A DNA stretch of 64,000 nucleotides from Klebsormidium nitens (taxonomy: Eukaryota > Streptophyta > Klebsormidiophyceae > Klebsormidiales > Klebsormidiaceae): NCBI GenBank assembly GCA_000708835.1, contig DF236971.1, forward strand, positions 242,733 to 306,732. The letters run 5' to 3'. The notes under the pieces were generated by a model that did no database searches, was not told where the DNA came from, and saw only the letters and a list, made by a program, of their open reading frames with translations. This document shows positions 1-10,969 of this stretch, piece after piece. How positions within the stretch are numbered: position 1 is the first letter of the stretch; every line of letters begins with the position of its first letter. Both the position numbers and the translations under genes were made by a program.

Positions 1-1489
1 AGTTCCTAGAAACCGCTCTGTGCTCGAGAAGCATGTTGGGATTCTTGTTCCCCTAACCGAGAAGGCAGCCAGTCCAAGTGCACGCCTGAGATTCTATCTC
101 TAGAAACCGTAGCTTTGACCGACTCTTACCCCCCGCCAAACCCACCGCTCTGCAGAAACGGGCGGTACTGTGAGGCCACAGGCTCCTGCGACGCCAACGA
201 GAAGCGCTTCTCGAAGCCGAACAACGACATCCCGGCAACTGCAGAGACGCGGGCCAAAACACGAGCAGTTCAGGTGGGCCTTGAGCCTTTGCCATAGCTC
301 TAGTGATAGATCCGGTGTTGTTCCATACATACAAGCGACGACTCATGCTTGAAACATCCGCATATCTTCTGCAGCCACATAATTGTCAACGGGCAGGCTA
401 ACTTTGGTTAGAACTATCCAAGCCTTTGCTGGTGTGGCCTCGAGTAGCAAATGCACCCGCGTCTGACTTTGACAGATAGCAGGGTTATACAAGAGACGGA
501 GCTTGGTGTCGGTCAGTGCGGTCAGCCCCTGATTTCGCCAAAAACCCCTAAGCTGTGCGGCAGTCGAGAAAACAATTCGTGCTCAAGGCATAGAGAGTTG
601 AAACTTTGTGCTTCCTGCAGGATCTCCTTGGCATAGGCGAATGGAAGAGCCATCAATGAGCTTCAGATGTCAAGATGTCGCATTGACAGTCAGATACCCG
701 TCAAACGCACTGTAAATCCTGGCCAGTGTTGCGAGTCTCACGAAAGCTACAAATTGAGCTTTAGGGGCGTTGGGCTCGCTGCCAATAAGGTGGCACTTTG
801 CAATGTTCAGGTGAGCTTTACTATGTCACATGTACATTCGGGTTCCATACGATTTTGCGCTCTCTCCGGGGTTTGAAGATTGAAGCCCGGTGCTATACTG
901 AGCCTGACTCTCGTCAAAAAGTGCAAATTCGCGGATCATGTGAAGCCCCTGAAAATGGGCAATTGAATGAGCAGATTCAAGCGAAAATAACGTCGCCTCC
1001 TTGTTGCCATGAAGGAACAGCCAAGTTTTATTCGCTGAGCATGGAAGTCTATGCCAAAGCAAAATCGATGCGCTCCAAACTGATGAGCTAGCTCCGCGGG
1101 CGGAACATTTCCCCTCCATCGTACTTCTTGACACGTTGCTATTATAGCGAGAATTGTGGTGCCCACATGGCAGCAAGTGAGCAGACAATTGATGGGGTCT
1201 TCCTGATCGTATATGATGATGTCGATCGTAGCCAGCGCGGCGCGTTGCCATATCATCATGGCATGGCATCCGATCCCTACGTGTATTGATTGCATGGGCG
1301 AGTCATCTGAGCGAATTGCCTCGTCACCATCTGGCATGCATCAAAATTCACACATCAGCGTAAACCTCTTCATGTTCTGGTTGTGCATGAAGCTTTGGGC
1401 GCGCGGCCACGGGCGCATCATTGAAGAGTCCGAGCACGGGGCCCCGGCCCGGGCCGCACGGTCTGGGAGTCAAAACTCTAATATTCTCC
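1..1489. other. No gene recognised
   Basis: I see no supported gene, tRNA or rRNA here. Short open frames on both strands lack a recognisable domain and no pair of exons joins convincingly. The stretch reads as intergenic DNA. The region from about 1490 onward belongs to the direct repeat described separately. Confidence 0.5.
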
Positions 1490-1878
1490 AACAATGAAGC
1501 AGAATTACCAACAGTACGCGTCTGGTTTCGAGTTCCTCACGTTCCTGCTAAGGAGGCAACTACGAACGGATAGAGCTTTTAATCTGGCCACACTAACAAT
1601 TAGTGAAAGCAGAGGGATTATGTCCGTTTTCGTCAGATCACTTCGCCGTCGAACGGAGGAGTGTCGATCAGAAAGGAAACGTCAGGCTTGTGCACTCATG
1701 ACGAAAATTGGACAAAACTTCGACTCTTGGTGTGCACTCTCTCACTTGAAAAGGTTCCATCCAGTCAGAGTGGACATTGAAGCTGCTTCGCTGCCGGTCT
1801 TCTCCCACTTTGCCCGCGCAAACAAACACAAAAGCAAGAGCTAGCACGGAGAGTGAAAACGGGCTCTCGCTTGCGCAC

Positions 1879-2058
1879 CTTCCTGCAAACGCCGCACCGC
1901 TCATGGAGCTTCTTCCCTTCCCGGGCTTTCTCCCCACAGTGGTTGCACACCATGGTCGCCGTGGCATCGCCCTCCCAGGTGCTTTCCCCGGGTGCTTCCC
2001 GCGTGCTTCCCCCGGACGCCCCACTGAGACTCGTTGCGTGCGCCGAAAATCGGGCCAG
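1879..2058 (-). pseudogene. MYND half-finger exon, decayed copy A
   Basis: Read on the minus strand, this segment carries C-N-H-C-G-E-K-A-R-E-G-K-K-L followed by R-C-G-V-C-R-K, the first half of a MYND zinc finger (two CxxC pairs). A possible acceptor (…ccgcag) lies just above 2058 and a GTGCGC donor just below 1879, so it looks like one exon. Against copy B it has a 4-nt insertion in its upstream part, which puts the start of the exon and the finger in different frames. I see no second half of the finger (YCS…H…C) downstream. It is therefore a broken exon of a MYND-family gene rather than a working gene. Confidence 0.65.
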
Positions 2059-2310
2059 CTGCGGACGTCCAAAAGAAAGGCAATCAAAGATTCGGAACCG
2101 GTTGTACGTCGTCTTTAGGACTGGCTTATCTTCCGGCAAGTTTCCGTGTGCGGCGACTCTTCACGCTCCGGACTCGTTGCGTCCGCCAGAAACCGCGTCA
2201 GTTGCGGATGCCGAGGAGGAGTGGAGATCAGACAAATTGCAGAGTTGCATGTTTCTAAGACTGGCTTACTGCCCCCGCGTGCTATCTTCGGACGCTCCGG
2301 ACCACAGGCT
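2059..2310 (-). repeat. Short tandem array at the 5' edge of MYND exon copy A
   Basis: At least one more copy, and a partial third, of the acceptor region plus first roughly 40 nt of the minus-strand MYND exon lie upstream of it (near 2165-2215 and 2285-2305). Spacing is about 140 bp. In the second copy the acceptor cag has changed to caa. The array matches the larger one beside copy B at 6285-7005. Confidence 0.6.
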
Positions 2311-2924
2311 CATCAGCTTGATGGCAGTGGATGGGTTCCAGCCTTGTCGTTCTGCATATTCGAAGATGTATGCACGCGCGTGCTCTGACGATCCAGAGTC
2401 CACTAGTACAGCGCGGAGATTTTCGTGCCAAGCAGCGACAAAGGCTGCAATGCTTGCCTGGTTTGCGAAGATTTGCGAATCGAAGGCGCCTGTGGAGCGC
2501 CTGCAAAGGGCCCTCTCCTGGCTTGCGCGCTAAAATTTGCATGCAGCTTTAGGCAAAGAAGCACAGCGCCCGCGCGCCCCGCAGAGCGCAAAGTCCTACA
2601 TGAGACTCCTTGAGACCAGGCAGTACCGTTTTGCAGCTGTGGAACTGCAATTCTTAGGTCAGCGCTGATAAGCACCCACTGCTGATTCTTTTCAGAGCAT
2701 TCATATTTGAGCGCATGCAACGAATCAGACCTACAACATCATCAAGAAGAAGACTTGGCGCGATTGTCAGAAAAGGCCAATAATAATCTCTTGATCGTCT
2801 CTGCCACCAGAGATTACGGTATAAGCTGATAAAGGAAGCCTCAGGGAGTTTCAATCGTGCTGCAAGCTCCATTACATGCGTGGGAAGAGCGCCACAAGCG
2901 CACTGCCCCGCGCGCAAGTGAAAT
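2311..2924. other. Upstream region of the MYND gene
   Basis: No coding feature recognised. It presumably holds the promoter and 5' leader of the MYND gene that begins at 2925. I see no clear TATA box. Confidence 0.4.
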
Positions 2925-4660
2925 ATGGAAGAGGATCTCGACAAGACCGTGGAAAGGTTTGCTAAGATGCTGCTTGAAACAGAAATTCCTCAAGATGTTT
3001 GGAGCGTTTGCCTCCTGCTGGAAGACGTCTCCCTTACACGTCCTGAAGGCCGGGAGGTTTCCGCAAGGACTGTCCAGGAGCTCGCAGCCTACCAAGGGGG
3101 ATTCGTTTTACAAACGATCTTAACCAGAGTCCTCATGGAAGTGCATTTGGAGCGTGATATGACCGAAGAGTACGTCAAAAAAGTACTGGGAGTATACGAC
3201 ATGAGCTACCAGGCCCTAGGAACTCTGACCGGAAGCAAGGTAGTGGTAGAACGCTGCTTGAACGTCCTCGCGAAAGAGGAACGGCAGATGGCGCGAATCA
3301 TTTACAAGAGGCTGCTTGAAAATGCTCTGAAAGTGGCCCGCAGTTTCAAGGACGGAGTCGAAGAACATGGACCGTTAATCAAGCCGCTGGTTGTGGGACC
3401 TCTGGAGTGCTTGGCCAACTTTGTGAGAGGATCCAGGATCTTCCGGGCCGGCATGCGAGACATCCTTGAAGAAACTACCATCTCAGATTCCCTGGGGTTC
3501 TTTCTATCTGCTGACTTCGTTGAAAAGGTGATTCAAGAGGATGCAACCCTGATCCAGCACTTCCTGACCAGTCTAGCATCTTCGCTTGCGTTCTATCCTG
3601 ACAGCCAACTGTGGGCTATCGACAAGGGGCTTCTCGAGATGCTAGCAGCAATCTTTGAAAGCTCCCCGTTGCAGCAGCTTTGGCAGGGTGCGAGAAGTAG
3701 CGACTTTCCCGTTGCGAGGTGTACTGCAATCCTACTCCTCTTGCTGGAAACAGAGGTAACGACGGAAGAGCTGCGCGCGCACAACGCGCTGACGACCTTC
3801 AGGCCCTATAAGTGGAAGATGGAGTTAGCGTACCCAGGTCTGGAAGCTTGGAGCTACTTCGAAACACGCTTGGAAGGTCGACCGAGAGGAGAGGACTGCA
3901 AGGTGAAAGCCGAGATCAAAGGAGGGACATGTGCTGGAGTCGTATGCTCATGGAAGCGGTGCACCGCAGGCCGCGAGCCTTCCTCGGGAAAGAAGTTTGG
4001 AAAATGCGGAGGCTGTCGAGTGGCTCGCTATTGCAGGTGAGATCCACCGCAAACTCATTGCAGGCAACGCGTGCCCGTTCTCGATTGATGCAACACACAG
4101 TCTGCCACCTCAAGAAATCTGCACGCTTCTTGACGCCTTGGAATGATAAATCACCAAAAGAGGATAAGGCCACAGGAGATTGGCGCGGCCTGAAAGGATG
4201 GGCCTTCATCCTGAGACCGCCAGATTACGTACCCCTCAACTTGGCTTGATTGATGTACGAGTCGTTCTGATCTTTGCTTCGCTCTTTGAAGTAAGGGGTT
4301 TTCACTGACCAGCACAACGGCCTTCAGGAAGCGTTTAACGCCCTAATAAGAACGCTCGAATGAACCTCAGAGCCAGTCGCCTCCAATTCATTTATCTTCC
4401 ATTATGAAGTTCATCAGATACTCGTAGGAAGTCTGACTTATTTTCTTTCTACTATTCTGATTCATTGATTCATAGTAGCACGAGCTCTAGTGAATCAACA
4501 CGAAAAAATAGAGGTCTGGGTTTGTAATAATAACTGACAAGTTGCAATTGCATCTGTTATGTGTTGCAGCAAGGAGCATCAGAAATTGCACTGGTCAAGC
4601 CACAAAATCCACTGCCGGGCCGGACGAGCGACAAGTTCGAGTTTGTTGCTGAGGGTATAG
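2925..4660 (+). CDS. MYND-type zinc finger protein
   Basis: Two exons, 2925-4036 and 4570-4660, encode about 400 aa. The first ends ...CAG|GTGAGA inside the zinc finger and the second starts after TTGCAG. The junction rebuilds R-Y-C-S-K-E-H-Q-K-L-H-W, the core of a MYND finger. Residues 1 to about 330 are a helical, leucine-rich region without a known domain. The finger occupies about residues 340-385: C-x4-C, a 14-residue spacer, CGGC, RYC, then H and the final HKIHC. The usual sixth ligand cysteine (YCSKxC) is histidine here, which could still bind zinc. MYND fingers normally bind proline-rich partners; no SET domain is present, so a methyltransferase role is not suggested. The ATG at 2925 is the first in frame. 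Related but broken MYND exons lie on both sides on the opposite strand. Confidence 0.85.
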
Positions 4661-5769
4661 AAGGTGCGGATCTGAACGAGAAGCTCGCCGGTTGATGCAC
4701 TTCCTTTACCATCAGCACGTCCAGGCCGTCTGAACGCTTCTTCAAAAGATCGAGTCTTTTGCAAGATTCGCTATTACGATCTCAACAGATCAAGTGACGG
4801 ATCCATGAAGTAGACACAAATTTCGGTCGGACTGAACATTGTCTGCTTGAGGACCATGTCAAAATGGTCGTAGAGGCCACGTGGTTTTGGGCTGCCTTCA
4901 TATTGGAGAATGCAATGAAACGAGTGGAGCCTCAAGTATGTGGTAGCTCGCACAAAAATATCTGATGGATCGACCCCTCAATTTCATGAACATTGCATGA
5001 ATCCTCCAATCCAAAAGCGAGTTACCGGCGGCGTGTTCAATGAGTGCCTAAATATCTGAGGGTAGCTGCATACAAGACTCAAATTGGGTCGGAGGCTGAA
5101 GTTGAACGTGCAACTGCACACCACTATTGATTCAAATGATCGCCACGCCTGAAGCAAGTTGTAGCTAGATTGGAAAGGCTTTCATGCAACGAGGCACATG
5201 GTACGTGATGTGTTGCCAGACTACATACGCAAGTTGACCGATTGGCACGCCCGTGTACATCCCGCTAACTTACAAAACTATATAACTGCTTCATCATCGG
5301 GCATATACGACATACTAAGCTAGCCGGGCATGCATAAGGGGCCGGAATCATCCAATCATGATATCATATGTTTGTACTTAGGTTATCCTGTTTGGTCATT
5401 TATGTTCCACATTTGCAAGGGGTTACACTTCTTCAGGTCCCTGCTACTTCTGACACTTCTACGCATTCCCTAGGCTCCATCCGAATGACACTTAATTGCG
5501 GAATCATGCTATCTACTTTTGAGTCGAGCGAGTTCACTAGGGCTGGTTCACAATCTGATTATCAAACCTAGGACGTTTGTCCCTTGCAAGCTTCCCTGTG
5601 CCCCTTCCGCCACGCAGCCGACTGGCATTCCCGTCCACAATATTTAGCCTGCGCAACAAACCATCTTTGATTAGACCACTTCCCCTCTTCCCCAAATCTC
5701 CGTTCTTCGGTAGATAGTATGGATCGGTCCGTTTTCATTCATCGCTCGTGAAGGGCCAATCCAACAACC
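4661..5769. other. No gene recognised
   Basis: AT-richer intergenic DNA 3' of the MYND gene. Open frames are short and none gives a domain or consistent splicing. Nothing else is supported. Confidence 0.45.
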
Positions 5770-6340
5770 AAGCAGGTTATCAGCAGCACGCATCTGGATG
5801 CTAAGTTCCTCAATCTTCTGCTAAGGAGACAACTCGCGAACGGCTAGAGCTTTTTACCTGGCCCAAATAACCAAAGCAGACGGGTTGTACCGTTTTCGTC
5901 GGATCTTTTTGTCGTCGAACGGAGTAACAACCAGAGAGTCTGACTTCCGATTGCTGCACCAGTGACGAATAGAATCTACGAACCGAGCACGTCACATCCT
6001 CCTCCGAATAACGCGTTTTATTCGGATAAGACCAGTGGACACCGACCCTGCTTCAAAGCCACTCTGCCCCCATCTTGCCCGCACGAACAAACACGAAAGC
6101 AAGAGCTAGCACGGACAGAGAAAACGCGCTTTCGCTTGCGCACCTTTCTGCAGACGCCGCACCGCTGGAGCTTCTTCCCCTCCCGGGCCTTCTCCCCGCA
6201 GTGGTCGCACACCTTGGCCGCCGTGGCATCGCCTTCCCGGGTGCTTTCCCCGGGTGCTTCCCGCGTGCTTCCCCCGGACGCTCCAGACTCGTTGCGGGCG
6301 CCCGAAACCGCGCGAGCTGCGGACGCCCAAAAGGAATAAG
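5770..6340 (+). repeat. Direct repeat copy B (partner at 1490-2310)
   Basis: Second copy of the roughly 0.8-kb region described at 1490, in the same orientation, including the minus-strand MYND half-finger. In this copy the MYND exon keeps its reading frame. Confidence 0.65.
6144..6316 (-). pseudogene. MYND half-finger exon, in-frame copy B
   Basis: On the minus strand an exon-like block runs from an acceptor (cgtccgcag) above 6316 to AAAG|GTGCGC at 6144. It is 173 bp, open throughout, entered in phase 1 and left in phase 0. It encodes a Gly/Ser/Glu-rich stretch and then C-D-H-C-G-E-K-A-R-E-G-K-K-L-Q-R-C-G-V-C-R-K, the first half of a MYND finger. The remaining ligands should follow on a downstream exon, but I cannot find YCS…H…C between 6140 and 5770. 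Either the gene is truncated or the next exon is very diverged. Treated as a gene fragment related to the intact gene at 2925-4660. Confidence 0.6.
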
Positions 6341-7005
6341 AGATTCTGACGGCTGTGTCTCTTTAAGACAAATATTGCTTTCGGTTACTCGTGCCCTTTC
6401 TGACAAGGCTCCGGAATCTTTTCGCCAGGACCTGCGGCCGCTGCAGGCGTCAGAAGAAAAGGGATCAGACGACATGACCGGTTGTACGTCTTTACGACTG
6501 ACTTACTGCTTCCGGAATACTGTGTGTGTTTTCTTCAAACGCTTCGGACTCGTTGCGTGCGCCCGAAACCGCGCCAGCTGCGGACGCCCAAAAGGAATGT
6601 ACTCAGAAGTTTTTGCAGGGATTATTCAAGACTGGCGTACTGCCCCCAGCTTCCCGTGTGCTTTTCTCGGACGCACCGGACTCGTGGCGTGCGCCTGAAA
6701 CCGCGCCAGCTGCGGACTTACAACGAAAGGGAATCAGAGATTCTGACCGGTCTGTATGACTTTTGAACTCGCTTATCGCCTCCGGCTTCCGTTTTCATTT
6801 CATAATAATCTCTTTTAGCGGGTCCTGGTTGCGTGCGCCAGAAGCTGCGCCAGAAGGGGACGTCACTAGAAAGGAGGACGAGAGATTCTGACGCTGGAAT
6901 GGCTTTGAGACCGCCTTATGCGGGTACCGGCTCTGTGTGTGCTTGCCCCGGACTCGTCCGGTGCTCCGGAGACAGCTCCAGCTGCGGCGTTCGCAAAAGG
7001 ATGGT
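6285..7005 (-). repeat. Tandem array of MYND-exon 5' edges (about 6 units of ~130 bp)
   Basis: The unit ccaGCTGCGG/GGTTTCGGGCGC…GACTCGTTGCG recurs near 6285, 6410, 6547, 6678, 6822 and 6950. Spacings are about 125, 137, 131, 144 and 128 bp. Read on the minus strand, each unit is the acceptor tail (ttttgggcgtccgcag) plus the first 40 or so nt of the MYND exon at 6144-6316. That exon is the last, most complete unit. Units further away are more diverged. Confidence 0.75.
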
Positions 7006-7531
7006 AAACAGGGTCTTCAGCGGTCCTTGCCTTTGTCCTTGTCCTCGTGTCTGCAGACGACAACGCAGACCAGCCCGCTTCAACCGCGTACTTCTGTCCG
7101 AACCCCGCGGCACGTCAGCATTGGCTGCAGCACCTTTCCGTCAAGCCCAGATACCTGGATACGATGTTACCAGGTACAGCCCTCTATCTTCAGTGATCTG
7201 AAGATTCCACTAAAGCCGCAAGAGCTTCCATCGACCGGCACCCTTACTTGAACGAGGGCATGGGTAAAACGAGTTCAAGAAATGGGATACTTTGCTCTCG
7301 TCTTGCCAGACAACCCGACAGACTGATCGACTGTTGGAATAGTGTCTGAGGCGCCGCGGAAAGGAGTCAGGACTTCAAAAACAGACCAGCACCGCTGTGT
7401 GCATTCTCTTTTCTTGCTTTGGATTGTCTCTGTCTGTGTAGCAGATCTTACCCCGGAGGGGATAGGGTCGTTGCTAGTGGGGCTCGCACCCCCGCTTTGC
7501 TCCTAGGTTCTACTCTAGCGCACGTGTAGAT
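7006..7531. other. No gene recognised
   Basis: Between the MYND-edge array and the 3' end of the minus-strand gene at 7532-10969. No domain, RNA gene or repeat recognised. Confidence 0.4.
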
Positions 7532-10500
7532 TTAACGAGGAAGAAGCCGGGGGGCAAGCAGTGACCACAATTGCTTCAAGCTCTTCCCAGGAAATTGCAA
7601 GCCTCTATGTTTAAACCCGTGCTCGTGGCTGCGTCCGTTTGCTACCAAGGAGATTTTTGTGGCGTCTTCCTTCGAAGGACTCTTCAAAGTAAGAGGGTCT
7701 TGACACCGCAAACAGATTTCATTTCGTTCGAGCCGTTCCGTCCATGCATACACAAAGCTACGAAGAGGCTTCCAGAGGAATCGTAGCCTTACCTTCAAGC
7801 GCTGCACATTTTTGCCGGTACTCAAGCAGCTCTCTTCTGACGTCAGCCGCTGTCGGCGGGTCCTTCGCGAGCAGAACGCGCACTGCCTTCCCGAAAAAGG
7901 CGCGGCGCGCAGCCGCGAGGGCCTCCTTGGCGCGCGCCTCGGGGGTGGATTGACGCCAGCCGCCTGGAAACACTTTTTCTTTTCTCCTCTTTTACCTTGA
8001 CATCTCCTCAGAGCTTTGGATTTGTGTTTTCTGGGATTTCTTTCTAGTTAAAAATATGCTTTTTAACCTAGAATCTTTAGAAAGAGGGGGGGGAGATTCC
8101 GTGATTCTATGAATATTGTAAAACCTTACTCGTTTTTAGGGTGCAGTCTAAGTTGGCCCCCGATGTAGCGGGTGGGCGAAGGTCTAATTCGCCCGGGTAC
8201 CATGATCAATGAGCAAAGCATGGAATTAATCATAGAGAGCAGCTTAGGGAAGCCGCGAAGAGGTGAGCAGATTTTGCTCGGAAAAAATCAGAAAGGGCTA
8301 TTGACGCGATATGTGCGTGGTAGGGAAAACATAGAGACCGATGTGGCCCAGGACCACCGGGGACGGTCGAAGAGGGTGTGGTGTAACCCGTAACTTGGTG
8401 GTGACCAGAAAGACCGCATGCCAACTTTCAGGTCGCTGGACACAGTAGCACGTACTCAACTTCTCGAAGATACAAGAGCAGGACCACCGTGAAACATCGT
8501 GCTCAGACTCCTCTTTCGGACTCTAGGGGTCTAGAGTTCAAGGGTTTTAGTGGTTTACATTTCCAGGTAACCGAAGACATGATCGGGTATCCTTGGCCTG
8601 CTAAACCCCTGGACATCGTTGCGCGCTGCGACACACTTTCTACGCATCCCATACGGATCTTTCCCTTGATCTTTCGATCTCAAATACCGAGGGGCACAAC
8701 GGAGTCGAAAATTCACAGAGTTGAACGAAGAAAAGGAACCGACCCCTCAAACATGCGCGGCCGGCTCACCCGTGCTGTCCACCCATCGCCGCACCTGCTG
8801 CGTGTTTTCGGCCAGCTTCTCTTGAAAGAGAGCGGTCCCCGGAGCGATGTTGAGCTTTCTGACTGCTGCTTTAGCGGTGGCGATGCGCTCTTCGTTTGAA
8901 GCGGGGAGGTCCAGCTCCTTGAGCCACGTCAGATAGTTGCCGTCGAGGCACTCGGCGTAGGCCTCCAACTTGGACGCCTGCAAAATTGCACGATTGTTGT
9001 CAGCGACTGATCGGTTTGTTCAGATTCTATTCACACCTCAGGCCTGCGACGTGAGAATGATGGCGAGCATCTTTCACAAGATCTCACGAAGATCAGGATC
9101 CGAGCAGAGAAATGGAAGAGGTAACGACCTGGAGACGGAAACATTTTCCAGATCCCTTTCCAGCAAACAGAGCGTTAATGTTCTGATCACCGGGGCGGAT
9201 ATGAATCTCAATCTCACAGCCTTCAGAGCGGCGAGAGGGTTTCCAAACTTAGAACCATACAACTTCCCTCACCTTGATCACCAGATCGTCCGCGTCTGCC
9301 ACATGTAACCGCTTCAGCTCCGAAAACAGGCACCCGTTCATCCAGTTCCGCGCCCCGGGGTGCCCCCCGGGGCCTCCGATCCCCCTTCTCAACTCGTCGT
9401 TGATCCTTTCGACGCCAAAATCATCCCGACACAACGAAACTGCGCACGCCAGAATGTGCTCGTCATGCATCGGTCCCCCCCAAGGTTCGTTCCGGAGGAG
9501 TATCGGCCGCAAGGTTCCGAAGTACTCCTCAGTTTTGCCCTTGGTTATGGCGGCGGTGGTTTCCAGAACCATGTCCCAAACCCAGGGGCATTCGGAGGGG
9601 AGGTCCCAGGCGGCAAACATGTCCTTGGCATGATGAACAACGTATTCGCCTGCAAATCGGAATGGAAAGAGTTGCACGACGTTGAAGGCTGATGGAACGT
9701 TTCTGATAGAGAGAAAGCTTTTCTAGAGAAGGCTTTTCTGGTAAAGACGAGGGTTTTTAAAAATCAGTTGTGTACCACAATTAGAGGACTGATGTAATCT
9801 GGGGTGACCAGGGTTGGACAGATTGGAACAGGACCTGGATGTTTTGAGGTGGATCTGATGTGTACGAGAGGGTACAATGACCCTTCTGGCTGGTTGTGAA
9901 CACTAAAAAGGTACCCAGACTGCTGTAGATCGATGACACCAAAACATCTTTGCAATCACAGCGAGTAATACTGCTAATAAAGACTCCCTCCCGTTATAGA
10001 AGCAGTACCAGTGTCCTCAAACCAGACCAATGGAGGGACACTCGAAATGAAAACAATTTCAAAGGGGACTGAAAAGCCCCACTCCTCACCTCTGTCCCAC
10101 TCCCCCATCAACAACGCCAGCTTCCGCAGCTGCTCGTCTGAGCACAGTGGCAGGAACGGCGTGAGCGCACGCGCAGCATGATTGCAGATCGAGCCCCGGG
10201 GGTCGTCGTAGTCGAAGGCCTCGGCCACAGCATGGCCGCAACACGCAATCTCGACCAGCTCGTCAAGAACGCCCTTCAGCTTTCCCGCCGCACCTAGTTC
10301 TTCTTCCGACAGCTCGGCCCACATTCCTTCCTCCGCAGGCTGTACGGACTGGAAGTCCGAATGTGGTTGTCCAGATTGGCTTGGATTGTCCAAACCTGGC
10401 TGTCCAGATTGGTTTGCCGTTTCCGAATGCTGATTGTTTGGCGCGCTAGAACCTTGCTCACTAGCCGGTTTCTTTGCTTGAGCCTGGAACGGGCCCCTGA

Positions 10501-10969
10501 TCTCCGCAAACACAGTCCCGGACGCCTGCACAAACTCCTGCGGCGAGTCCTCAATGTCAAACACGGCCCCATACTCTTTCACAAGCGCCAGCCTGTAGTC
10601 GGCCTTCGCAACCCCCGCCTGCACTCGCAACGCCCTTTTTCTAGCCTCTGCAAGCATTCCAAACTCGTCCTTTGTGTAAGGGCTCCTCCGCCGCGGTCCG
10701 CCCCCCCCCCTGTGGAAGTTCTCAAACGGGTCATGCCCCGAAAGTCTGCTCTTGAACCGCTCCCCCCGCCCCAGGTCGAGCATCCCGGTCTCCACCAGCT
10801 GCCAAGTCTTGAAGCGCTTGAGCAGCTTCTTGCGCTCCTTGGCGCGGTCCGCGTCCGAGGGTTTCTTCTTCAGGTCGGGCCCGTTGGTGGCCATGTAATG
10901 CTGCGCCTGGAGGAGGATGTCGCGCAGCGCCTGCGCGTCCTCCCCGTTCATGCCGGGAAAGGGGAACAT
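7532..10969 (-). CDS. Unknown protein, multi-exon
   Basis: Exons on the minus strand: 10969-10090, 9649-9273, 8977-8770, 7963-7793 and a less certain last exon 7602-7532. The first four join with matching phases (1, 0, 1) at good splice sites (tttgcag acceptors, GTGAGG/GTGAGC/GTAAGG donors). The product is about 568 aa. I recognise no family. The N-terminal 90 residues are charged and rich in Lys/Arg, residues about 165-215 are a Gln/Ser/Asn-rich linker, and the rest looks like a mostly helical folded domain containing GHAVAEAFDYDDPRG and FAAWDLPSECPWVWDM. The start ATG (10969) is the first in frame. The final exon has a weak acceptor (catagag), so the C-terminus may differ. No transit peptide or membrane segment is obvious. 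Confidence 0.7.

Larger units (their letters stand above)
1490..2310 (+). repeat. Direct repeat copy A (partner at about 5770-6340)
   Basis: About 0.8 kb that is related, in the same orientation, to the region starting near 5770. Shared landmarks in order are a 'ctgctaaggag' block (1546 and 5819), a 'gtcgtcgaacgga'-like block (about 1645 and 5910), a 'gcaagagctagcacgga' block (about 1833 and 6100) and the MYND half-finger segment (1879-2058 and 6144-6316). Similarity is patchy, with small insertions, so the duplication is old. The two copies flank the intact MYND gene at 2925-4660. Confidence 0.7.

Noticed and set aside
826-1269. Minus-strand ORF of 147 codons near the left edge
   Set aside because: Overlapping frames are open on both strands, composition is unlike the window's real exons and no domain or splice pair is visible.
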